Shown here: piece by piece, positions 33,119 through 43,559 of the stretch
Position numbering within the stretch: the stretch's first letter is position 1
How the letters are laid out: the number at the start of each line of letters is the position of its first letter
Source of the DNA: Stomoxys calcitrans
Lineage: Eukaryota; Arthropoda; Insecta; Diptera; Muscidae
Assembly: GCF_963082655.1 (NCBI RefSeq)
Contig: NC_081552.1
Coordinates: forward strand, 188,926,075-188,990,074
DNA: 64,000 nucleotides
Direction: 5' to 3'
Notes under the pieces: generated by a model
What the model saw: only the letters and a program-made list of their open reading frames with translations
Databases searched by the model: none
What the model was told of the DNA's origin: nothing
Program-made: the position numbers and the translations under genes

Positions 33119-33700
33119 AAGTAAAAAGGCGTTAAGCTCGGCCGGGCCGAACTTTGGATACCGACCACTTCGGGTGTATATGTAAACCACCTTTCGTCAT
33201 AATCCGGTGAAATATGCATAATTTTTGTCCATATAGCAGCTATATCGAAATATGGTCCAATTTGAATCAAATTCGGCACGGAAATTGAGCGGTCTAATAG
33301 GTACAAGTAATTTTTTTTTTAATTTAAATCGAGAGATCGGTCTATACGGCAGCTGCATTCAAATCTGGACAGATCGGAGCCAAATTAAAGAAGAATGTCA
33401 AGTGGCCTAACACAAATTTTAGCAAAATCGGACAATAAATGCCCCTTTTATGGACCCAAAGCCTTAAATCGAGAGAACGGTCTATATGGCAGCTATATCC
33501 AAATCCGGACCGATCTGAGTCAAATAGAAGAAGGGTATTGAAGGTCCTAACTTAACACTCTGTCCCAAATTTAGGCAAAATCGGACAATAAATGCGCTTT
33601 TTATGGGCCCAAGACCATAAATCGAGAGATCGGTCTACATGGCAGCTATGTCTGAACCCATCAAGGCCAAATTGAAGAGGAATGCCGAAGAGCCCATTCC
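33118..33700 (-). mobile_element. HINE-C, 5' end missing
   Basis: 3' end AAGTAAAAAGGCGTTAAGC with palindrome CTCGGCCGGGCCGAA and ACCACTTCGGGTGTATATG, then about three and a half C monomers ending near AATGCCGAAGAGCCCATTCC. Decayed sequence follows to about 33910. Confidence 0.8.
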
Positions 33701-33910
33701 CATTTTTTCTGATACTTTTTTGTAGGGATTTTGCAAATCGGACCACAAATGAAGATTTGGCAGACCGAACAATCTTTCGACCGAACAATCTTTCCGAGTT
33801 GACCAACTTTATGGCCCCGCCAAGAGACACCAGGCGACCTAGGGACTTGAAATTTTGCATACGATTCTGATAACACCTCAGCTTTATCCGCTTCAAACAG
33901 TTACGTCTAT

Positions 33911-34915
33911 CGGGCATATTTTTACATACTCCACCATAGGATGGGGGTATACTAATTTCGTCATTCCGTTTGCAACACATCGAAATATTGATCTGATACC
34001 TAACAATATATATATATTCCTGATCGTGTTGTCCATCCGTCTGTCTGCCTGTCGAAACCAAGCTAAATTTCGAAGGAGTAAAGCTAAGTGCTTGAAATTT
34101 TGCATCAACACTTGGGATGGTACATGGGCCAAATCGGTCCATGTTTTGATATAGCTGCCATATAAACCGATATCTCATCTTAACTTCTTGAGTCTTTGGA
34201 GAGCGCAATTCTTATCTGATTGGGCTGAAATTGTGCACCAAGTGTTTTATTGTGACTTGCAAGTATGGTCGAAACTGGTTTATAATCTGATATAGCTCCC
34301 ATATAAACCGAGCTCGGATCTTGACTTCCTGAGCCGCTAGAGGGTGCAGCTATTATCCGATTGGTCTGAAAGTTAGCACGAAGTGCTTTGGTTTGACCCC
34401 CAAAAATTGTGCCAAGTATGGCTAAAATCGGATCATAGCCTGACATAGCTCCCCTATAAACTGATTTCGGATCTTGACTTTTTGAGCCGATAGAGGGAGC
34501 AATTATAATCCGGTTTGGCTGAAATTTTGCATGTGGTGAGTTGTTATTACTTCTAACGAGTGTGCTAAGCATGGTCCAAATCGGTTCATAACATGATATA
34601 GCTCCCATAGAAACCGATCTCCGATCATGACTTCTTGAACCGATAGAGTGCGCAATTATTATCCAATTTGGCTGAAATTTTGCATGCAGTGTTTTGTTCT
34701 AACTTCAACAAATGCGCCATGTATGGTTTAAATACAATTAAGACCGATCCAATATAGACCGATCACCCGATTATACTTCTTGAGTTTCTAGAGGAAGCAG
34801 TTCTTATCCGATTTGCCTGATATTTTGTACAACGACTTTTTGTATGATCTTTAATATACGTGTTAAATGTGTTCTGAATCGGTTCATAACCTGATATAGC
34901 TCCCATATAAAAAGT
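33911..34915 (+). mobile_element. HINE-A, 3' end missing
   Basis: 5' end TTTTTACATACTCCACCATAGG, ATATATATATTCCTGATCGT block, a much reduced GTCTGTCTGCCTGTCG, then six monomers with substitutions (GAGCCGCTAGAGGGTGC). It ends after ATAGCTCCCATATAAAAAG. Frames of 142 and 218 codons on the minus strand across this element are monomer-derived. Confidence 0.8.
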
Positions 34916-35107
34916 CGGATGACATCAAGACCTATGTTGCCTCAAGTATGAAGTGGTATGGCCCCATACTTCATGCGTATAGCTTTATCCGCTTTATGAT
35001 TCTATGATAGAAGAAAGAAAATGAATATATTCACTAACTAGCTCACAAACTTATAATAACCTGTACAACCGAAGTGGTGTTGGGTTTCAAAAAAACAAAA
35101 AAAAAAA

Positions 35108-36246
35108 AGTTCGGCCGGGCCGGATCTTATATACCCTCCACCATGGATCGCATTTGTCGAGTTCTTTTTCCGGCGTCTCTTCTTAGGCAAGAAAGGATAT
35201 GAGAAAAGATTTGCTCTGCTATTAGAGCGATATCAATATATGGTCCGGTTTGGACCACAATTAAATTTTATGTTGGAAACCTGTGTAAAATGTCAGCCAA
35301 TTCGAATAAGAATTGCGCCCTTTGGGGGCTCAATAAGTAAAATAGAGCGATCGTTTTATATGGGAGCTGTATCGGGCTATAGACCGATTCAGACCATAAG
35401 AAACATGTATGTTAATGTTCATGAGTGGATCCGTCTTACAAAATTTCAGCCAAATCGGATAATAATTGCGACCTCGAGAAGTCAAGATCTCAGATCGGTT
35501 TATATGGCAGCTATATCAGGTTATGAACCGATATGAACCATACTTGGCACAGTTGTTGGATATCGTAACAAAATACTACGTGCAAAAATTCATTCTAATC
35601 GGATAAGAATTGCGGCCTCTAGAGGCTCAAGAAATCAAGACCCAAGATCGGTTTATATGACAGCTATATCAGGTTATGGACAGTTGTTGTATTTTATAAC
35701 ACAACACTTCGTGCAAAATTTCATTCCAATCGGATAAGAATTGCGCACTCTAGAGGCTCAAGAAGTCTAGACCCAAGATCGGTTGATATGGCAGCTATAT
35801 CTGGTTGTCGACCGATTTGAACCATACTTGGCGCAGTTATTGGATATCATAACAAAACACTACGTAAAAAATTTCAATCAAATCGGATAAGAATTGCGCC
35901 CTCTAGAAGCTCAAGAAGTCAAGACCCAAGATCGGTTTATATGACAGCTATATCAGGTTATGTACGGATTTGAATCATACTTAGCACAGTGGTTGGATAT
36001 CAATATAAAACACGTCGTGCAAAATTTGATTCCAATCGGATAAGAATTGCGCACTCTAGAGGCTCAAGAAGTCAAGACCCAAGATCGGTTTAGATGGCAG
36101 CTATATCAAAACATGGATCGATATGGCCCATTTACAATACCAACCGACCTACACTAATAAGAAGTATATGTGCAAAATTTCAAGCGGCTAGCTTCACTCC
36201 TTCGGAAGTTAGCGTGCTCTCAACAGACAGACGGACGGACGGACAG
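35108..36246 (-). mobile_element. HINE-A, truncated at both ends
   Basis: Lacks the terminal ACAAGTAAAAGCGTG: a poly-A stretch runs straight into GTTCGGCCGGGCCGGATC. Six monomers follow. It stops inside the microsatellite (ACAGACGGACGGACGGACAG) without the AT-rich block or TATACCC end. Confidence 0.85.
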
Positions 36247-37200
36247 AATGGTAGATTCCCTTTGTCTTCTCTATGATCCCAAAACAAAGCAGGCCTTATG
36301 GCTTCACATAACGGCCCCTTGAAATGCCAGCTCTTTCCTACTTATCTCTACTGCTGACATATCGCACTGCACATGTAATTGGCTTGCAATAAACTCTTTC
36401 TCTCTTATTTGTTGGAAAATTTCATGGTATTCATACCAAATATACGATTTTAAGCTAACATGCAATATAATACAAAGTGGTTGAGAGAGAGAAGGCAGGC
36501 AGGCGAACAGTGAGACTCATTGTTTTCTACCCTTGGATGCATTGACACAGTGCTGCGTTGCGCCAACATCAGCCAACATTCAGACGGGCGGAAATATGTT
36601 GCGCTCTGTAAGAGTGAGTCACAGCCCAGCGCAGAAGACGGGTTGTTGTAGTTACCAACACATATGTAGCTGCTGCATTCGTGTGATTGTTTAGGTTTTG
36701 TTTTGTGTTTGCATTGCTACGAGTATTATTTCCCTTGACCTTGAATATAGCCCATAAAGCTTTTGGGTTCAACTGAGACTTTTTTTCTGATCTCTGAAAG
36801 ACAAAAAACAACTTTCTCTTCATTTTGAGGAAGATGTCAGTGGTCGACCATGTGTTATCGACTCTGTGAAATTATTATCGATTTTGGCAAACATACAGGT
36901 CAAGGTCAAAATATAAGCACACTCTCAAACTCGCGCGAACACACACACACACACATCTAAACTTAATGTAATATATGAGTAAAGTGGGCTGATTAAATGA
37001 CACACTTGAAGTTTTTGATGGATTTGTTGCAAAATTATGAAATGATATTCTTTGCCGTTTATTCGATGTATGTTCACGTAGCCGGTTTGAGCAATAATGA
37101 CGATATCGTATTACCACAACAATTCATTTGACAATGGTTGAATGAACTGGTACATAGTAACGGAATTAGTAGTTGCCTGTTGGTTTTCAAATTTTTGGTT
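36247..37200. other. Non-HINE gap with a shared short repeat and CA tract
   Basis: The segment 36285-36400 (AAACAAAGCAGGCC, GAAATGCCAGCTCTTTCCTA, CTGCTGACATATCGCA) resembles 41025-41140, an unnamed repeat. A CACACACACACACACA tract lies near 36941-36954. No gene identified. Confidence 0.4.
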
Positions 37201-37204
37201 TATA

Positions 37205-38235
37205 AGAAGTTTGGTGTCGACTTGCTTGAAGAAACCAAAGCCTAATGGCGGAAAAATAAACTACAGAGCCACAAAGGATAATACAGCCGGATGGCTGGAA
37301 AGACTGTTAGATCCTTAGATGAGGGATTGACTGATATCACAGAGTTTCAGGGGCTGACAACAGTTCTACACGACGTCCCTGCGAAACTAGGAGTACTTCA
37401 TGGCGACATATCAACGTGGGCATAGAGTTCATAGTGTCCCATATGGACGGATGGGTCTACTCCACTCGAAAATTTCCCAAATATGCTATGCGGCAGAATT
37501 ATTAATGCAAACTTGGTTAAAATTGTAATCAGAGCACTGATGCCCATACGAGCGATATTTTCTACAACCTCGTGATCTCAATAATATGACGTGTAATTAA
37601 GCAGGCGATGTCGTGTTACTTATCCGAGGCACGTTTCTGTCAACGAACAGCGGGATCATGGAGTTATGGACTTTGAGGAGATTGTCATAGTGGGTTATGA
37701 GTAAGAGATGGGAACTGGTAAGATAACATATTTTAAACTCCCGTCTTTGGACGTTATCACTCTGAAATTGTCGAAGAAGGCAAAGTTTCCAGGATTAACC
37801 CTCCATTCGAAACTGGATATTCGAAAAGGAATACGAAGGAAAACCCCGAAACGCATTGTGCACCTTCAACTCCCGTAGGAAGTGGTGAGATAAGATAATT
37901 TACTAAATGCACACGACAATTGTGAGATTAGGACTGACATATGGAAGACAGGTAAGGTGGAAGGACATGAGTTGGGAGACTCGTACAAGAGAATGTGAGT
38001 AGGCCAAAAACCTGGCTGGGTTGGAATCACGTGAGCGTTGAGATCCACACACCAGATAGATTTGAAAGCGTTGTTGTGCTCGTATATGAAACCTATTGAG
38101 GCACTACTTTTGCAGAACTATTCCGCCAAAGTTGCACTCAGGTTGAGGGATTTGGACATGCTGAAGGTACGGCCACAATATAATTTTGGATATTAAGGAA
38201 GCTGAGGGTCGACTAAAGAAAAATTGCCAGAGGGG
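37205..38235 (+). pseudogene. Heavily decayed LINE (RT to C-terminal region)
   Basis: Blocks parallel 45100-45800: GCAGGCGATGTCGTGTTACT (from ...ADxVLL), TTCTGTCAACGAACAGCGGG, AAACTCCCGTCTTTGGACG, GAAATTGTCGAAGAAGGCAA, CATTCGAAACTGGATATTCG and GAATCACGTGAGCGTTGAGA. Stops occur every few dozen codons. It is the same LINE group as 43560-46860, older by eye. Confidence 0.6.
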
Positions 38236-38416
38236 ATAACCACCCATACTAATACAGGCTACATCTGTGAGATATTCAGCCATGTTAAAACTTCTCTATC
38301 AAGTGGTGTCGCTATGCGGCACGCCGTTTTGACTCAACATAAAACCTTAATCGGACTGCATACATTAATATGAAAGAAGTATCCCCTGTTTCCTGATGAG
38401 ATTTTCATGGGAAATT
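38236..38416 (+). mobile_element. Degraded tRNA-derived SINE body
   Basis: Contains GAGATATTCAGCCATGTTAA, TGCGGCACGCCGTT and AATCGGACTGCATAC, in the order of the SINE body; the tRNA head is missing. Confidence 0.55.
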
Positions 38417-39069
38417 AAGTAGTATTTGGGCCTTTCTCAGTCCCAGACTACTTAACATCAAGAAAAATTCTAGATAAAATTTGCAAAATTCGTTTCCCAT
38501 AAAGAGAGAATTGGGACGTAGATGCTGCTTTTGTTGTCAGTGACGCCTGGTTCTTAAACAAAGACTTCTAAATCGAGTCGTGAGCGGAATTGGGGTATTT
38601 CTCCAACGCCCTCGATATCGGTATGGCCCTGAGATTGCAAGTTGAGTTTAAGATCTTTCAGACGGATATCTTTGCCGTTACGACAGCCGCAAGTGAAATT
38701 TTGGTAAGGGATATACCGCATTTGAATTTTAGTATTTATATGCAAAGTTTAGTGACGCTTAAGGCATTGCACTCGAGGAAATTTAAATCGAAGTGCGTGA
38801 CTGAATGTTCGCAATCCCTTGAGATCCGAGCTCACGACATATCCAATTTACGGACACGAGTAAATAATAATTTTATTCAAAATAGTTCTTTTCAAATATT
38901 TTATCTAATGAATTCAGCATACTAATAGGCCGATAACTATTCGTTAATTTAAGATCTTTACCCTGTTTAGGAATGGGTATCACCTTGGAATGTGTAAACA
39001 TTTTTGGTAAATATCCAAACACCAGTTGAAAATGGCAGCAACTTATATATCGACCGCTTCTACATTAGA

Positions 39070-40590
39070 TATCGACCGTTTCACTGTTCCACAGGGTTTC
39101 ATGAGCATTCGTCGCGCACGCCCTTAACTCGGATTGCGTCGACTCGAAAGGCTTCGGGTTAACCAAGTTTATTGACGGCAGTCCTCTGGTCTTCACCGCC
39201 AAATCGCCTGCCTTTTCATTCCCCACTTACTCCGTTATGGCCCGGCCCCCAAACGATACGGATTTTGCCATCGTCAGAGAAGGTGTTAATCTCTTTCTTA
39301 CACTCCAAGACTGTTCGTAACCTTACCGTCCTTGTTGTTATTGCCCTTGCGACCATTTTATTGTCCGTAAAGATGTTCACACTCGACGTTCTCGCGTTAG
39401 CACCACACCACCTCACGCATTCCGTGAGCGCCTGGATCTCTGCCTGCAGGACCGTATTATGGTCAGGCAGTCGAAAATAGATCGCAGTTCCTGGGTTCTC
39501 AATGTAGACCCCCAGGCCCACTCTGTCCTCTTGCTTTGAACCATCCGTGTAACATGTTCTTCCAAATGGCAATGCTAGGGTTCCGTCAATTCAAGACTGT
39601 GCCGATGGCAGCAGTGCCTCGCACTCGACCTCAAGTTTCATCTCAGATATTCAATCGGAAACCTCTTCCCTTTCTTTCAGGTTTCCTATCGTCGCCTCGA
39701 TTATACCGCGATGGTATGAGCTGCTCCCATCCCCAATCCATTCTCCCATCGCCTTAAGTCTCTTAGCAGCAGTGACTGCCTCACACTTAATCTGTATGTC
39801 AGTGGGTCGGATATTTAGAATAGTCTTCAGTGCCCTAGTTGGTGTGGTCTTCATCGCTCCTCTAAGCCAAGACAATATGTTCTCTGAACCAGTTGTATGC
39901 TCCTTATGTTGCACTTTTTCTCCATATCAAAAATGCAAATTTTGCCCATGCACATTCCACTAAGGAACAGGGGCAAACTTCTCACATATCAATGAGTGCA
40001 GTCCGATTCAAGTTTAAGGGACCTCCTTTTTATAGCCGAGTCCGAACGGCGAGCCGCAGTGCGACACCTCTTTGGAGAGAAGTTTTACATGGCATAGTAC
40101 CTCACAAATGTTGTCAGCATTAGGAGGGGAAAACCACCGCTGAAAATTTTTTCTGATGGTCTCGCTAGGATTCGAACCCTGGCGTTCAGCGTCATAGGCG
40201 GACATGCTAACCTCTATGGGTGGTGGAGGCCACCCATAGCAGTCCACCAAACTACTGAGTCGTATGTAAGTATTGGTCCAATCACACTTCTGTAGAGCTA
40301 GTGGACTATAATCGGATCAGGGCCCATTTAGAGCCTACAGCGCGTCTATATAATGCCCAACATATGTGAGCCTTCTCAGAACGCTCCTGAATATGACACT
40401 TCCAATTCAGTTTCCTGTCCAAGATCACACCTAAGTATTTGACCAGTTCAGATATCGAAATCGTCTTATTGACGAAACGTGGTGCGTTAAATTGGACCAC
40501 CGTGAACAGGCATATTTCAGTCTTATTTTGAGTTGACATTGAGACCTCTAGGTCTAGCCCAGTCATATGCCATATTACTATATGCACACG
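39070..40590 (-). pseudogene. LINE pseudogene: RT end and RNase H, split by a SINE
   Basis: On the minus strand: VQFNAPRFVNKTISISELVK, YLGVILDRKLNWKCHIQ, KAHICWALYRRAVG (end of RT and thumb), then a SINE (39934-40235), then GAMKTTPTRALKTILNIRP and the RNase H start CYTDGSKQEDRVGLGVYI, LQAEIQALTECVRWC, IFTDNKMVARAI, VLECKKEI and WGPGHNGVSGE. The D of TDGS, E of LQAE and D of FTDN are all present, so the RNase H catalytic core is intact up to GHNGVSGE, where a stop follows. An RNase H domain places it in the I/R1/LOA side of LINEs, not Jockey proper. Same subfamily as 53275-55290. Confidence 0.85.
39934..40235 (-). mobile_element. tRNA-derived SINE inside a LINE
   Basis: Tail GCAAATTTTGCCCATGC to head GGACATGCTAACCTCTATGG, B box GGTTCGAATCC. 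The extreme 5' end is rearranged into a small inverted repeat (TATGGGTGG...CCACCCATA, 40216-40239). Confidence 0.85.
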
Positions 40591-40739
40591 ACAATTGTGA
40601 GATATGTGCTGACATATGGGAGACTGGTAAGGTGTAAGACCGTGAATGGGGAAACTCGATTTGGCGACTCACACTTTTTCTTTACCTCTAACGTATACTA
40701 CCTTTCTATATGGTAGATTTATCTGGACCGTTTTAGGTT

Positions 40740-40980
40740 CAAAGTTTATTTTTTATGTAGGAAATTACAGCCAAATCGGATGAAAACGAGATCTATATTG
40801 ACTAATGTATGAACCGACTTGGCGCCATATTTCAAAAGCTTTATTCGCTCGGACGGTATTATGATTCTATGATAGATGAAATAACATGACTATATCCACT
40901 AAAAATGGATCAACATTTCGAGGTATTACAAACGGAATGATAAGATTAGCCCCAATTTTTGTTAGAGGGTTTAAAAATCA
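40740..40980 (-). repeat. HINE fragment
   Basis: Partial B-like monomer (GCCAAATCGGATGAAAACG) and a diverged 5' end (AACATTTCGAGGTATTACAA, GGGTTTAAAAAT). Both termini are damaged. Confidence 0.5.
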
Positions 40981-41024
40981 ATGTCCATTTGCCTCCATTG
41001 ATATCAAAAAATCTTAGTATTGAA

Positions 41025-41860
41025 AAACAAAGCAGTCCGCATATCTTTAAAATAAAGGCCCCATGGAATGCCAGTTCTTTCCTATTTATCTCCACTGCTT
41101 ACATACCGCAATGCACTTCCAATTAACCATTTCTCTCGCACAGAGGAGCAAAACTGACCTGGGTCGCAATCACGTGAGCAATGAGATCAGATCCACATGC
41201 AAGACAGGTTTGAAAGCTTGCTGTATATGCAACCTATTGAGGCCTATATACGGCCACAATACCATTCTGGATATTAAAGAAGCGAATGGTCGACAGAGAA
41301 AGGTTGCAAACTACCCAACATCGAGAGAAATTCTACACCCGGCGCGGCATAACTATGAACACCACACATATGTTTGGTAGTCATATGCAATTATCAGCTG
41401 AGAGCTCAGTTGAGAGCTACCGGGCGCGTCCCCAGGTTGCGGATTGTGGTATGCTTAGTATACAGGGTAGCTGCAACTACAGTCGCGGACAATCAGCGGT
41501 AGCGAATGGAATGTCTCAGTTAGAGGCCGGGCGGCACCGGCTCTTGCTTCAATACTGAGTGCCTAAAAAATAATTCGTTTGATATAAAGGAAATTTTTGC
41601 CAAGTAAACTTCTTTTCTCAAAAACGTTGGCCATTGTTTACTATAAAAATACATATTTTTTGCGATAAATTCTTGACAAACTGAAAAATTTAAAGTTTTT
41701 TTTTACCCTGACAATACCTTTCATTCTTGATATATGGAACATGTAATTCGGGCTTTCAACTAGTTCTTCTTCTCTATGTATGAAAGAGTCGCGTAATTGA
41801 CTGACAGGCTGTCTGATCACTGCTCTGCCCAAACGGCTAAAGCTGGTATTATGAAATTTT
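41025..41860. other. LINE scraps and unassigned sequence
   Basis: 41140-41330 parallels the LINE at 38010-38230 (GTCGCAATCACGTGAGCAAT, GATATTAAAGAAGCGAATGG). A GC-rich stretch at 41400-41560 (CGGGCGCGTCCCCAGGTTGC, GAGGCCGGGCGGCACCGGC) differs in composition and looks like a LINE untranslated region, but I cannot assign it. Confidence 0.4.
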
Positions 41861-42800
41861 GCAAGAATGTTGTTCTTGGGTGGTAAGCATGAAAGAAGGC
41901 CGTGTTTTGTGATATTCGTACGTTAAGGTACTAAATAGTACCAAATAGTACGAAAACGGGTACTATTTGCCCAGGGCGAACAGATGGGGCTAGGAGAATG
42001 TTCTTGGGCTCAAATTAAAGAGCGTAAAGAGCGTTTGTTGACAAAAATTTCCCAAAATCGTACCGGAAGTGGAAGAATTTTTACGTTTAGTACCGCAATT
42101 GGTACTAATTGGTGCGACCACCTAAATTGGAAGGCCAAATGAGTTTATGGACTTTTGTACATTTAGGTAATAAAAGTGCCAAAAAAGTTACGAAAAAGGT
42201 GAACTTTGCATGGGACGAACGGGTAGAGCATTTCGAAATTTGGCTTAAATGATTTTGGTTGCGAAATAAAAGGGATAAATAGAAAATATATGAAAATTAG
42301 TACAGGAAACGGGATAAACGAAAGTTTAGTGCCGTTTTTGGTACCATTTCGTACTATCTTTACGGATTGGAATAGAGCACTTAAATTAAGCACGTAGGTT
42401 CAACTAGGAAGTACATGTTGACTAAGTGATTTTTTCACAAATCGTATATTTTGGTACCAAAAAGTACTAAATAGTACGAAATACCTTATTTACTTTTGCA
42501 GTGAACCGAAACGTCCAATAATAAGTAAATTGGTAAAAATGATCGTAGTCAGGTGTAGAAGATAACGTACTTAAGTGATGTAATTGGTACTTTCTTTAAA
42601 GATTGCGCTACAGCTCTGAAATTTGGGATACAGGTACATCTCGGGCGACTAGTAGATCTTATTGACATTCCTTCATTTTGGTGCTAAAACGTACATAATG
42701 GTATTATATTTACAGACTGAGCAACAGCTTTGAAATCTGGGATACAGGTACATCTTGGTATGTAACGGATGACTAGAAGATTTTTTTGAAATTTGTACAT
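41860..42800. repeat. Irregular repeat rich in GGTAC/AGTACYA motifs
   Basis: ACTAAATAGTACCAAATAGT, GGTACCAAAAAGTACTAAA, AATTGGTACTAATTGGTGC and similar motifs recur, with GGATACAGGTACATCT twice (about 42630 and 42740). The periodicity is loose. I do not recognise the family. Confidence 0.5.
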
Positions 42801-42852
42801 TTATATATTTATTTAGTTTATTTATATGTTTATATGGAACCTATATCACCTA

Positions 42853-43126
42853 TGCCACCGTAGCGCAGAATTTAGCATGTCCGCCTTTGACGCTGAACGC
42901 CTGGTGAGAACATCAAAATAAATTTTCAGCTGGTTATCCCCTCATAATACTCGCGACATTTGTGTGGTACTTTGCCATGTAAAAGCTTCTCCCCAAAGAG
43001 GTGTCGCTCTGCGGCACACCGTTCGGACTTGGCCATAAAAAGGCTTCATTGTGCTTAAACTTGAATCGGACAGCACTCATTGATATGTGAGAAGTTTGAC
43101 CCTGTTCCTTATGGAATTGTAATGCA
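42853..43126 (+). mobile_element. tRNA-derived SINE, B box damaged
   Basis: Head GCCACCGTAGCGCAGAATTT then GACGCTGAACGCCTGGTGAG: the GGTTCGAATCC box is deleted. Body and tail continue to CCTGTTCCTTATGGAATTG. Confidence 0.8.
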
Positions 43127-43559
43127 ATTCGCGCTCAGTGTTTTTTTAAGCAGATTATGCGTCGGGTTTGACAACTATTTTCTAAAACGAACGCCATTTG
43201 AGATATTTCAACAACTTTACTATCGGCTTGAAGTATAATCAAAACATGCCACCGCAGGCACGTTTGGATCTGTCAATATATTGAGCCCTACTTTCGATGA
43301 TTCGGATACACAAAGTTTTCTTATCGACAAAGCTCGTTAAGCCAAAAATGAGTTTCGTCAATGAAGATGATTTTGGCTCCTAAAATAGAGTCGGTTAGAC
43401 TCTGAATTTCGTAAGTAAATTTTTATGGTTTTCAGAAGTTCGTTTGTGGACTTTACAATGATGAAAATGTTGATTATACTGAATAAATTGACAGTGACAG
43501 CTCGATGATTAGTGCAAGAGTGCGTTTACAAATCAAATTCAAAGTTGTCAGGGGAGAGA

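Noticed and set aside
33552..34208. 218-codon minus-strand frame
   Set aside because: It spans the end of a HINE-C, unrelated decayed DNA and the 5' end of a HINE-A; no coherent protein.
39172..39480. 102-codon plus-strand frame
   Set aside because: Antisense to the LINE RNase H domain, which is the real (dead) coding frame.
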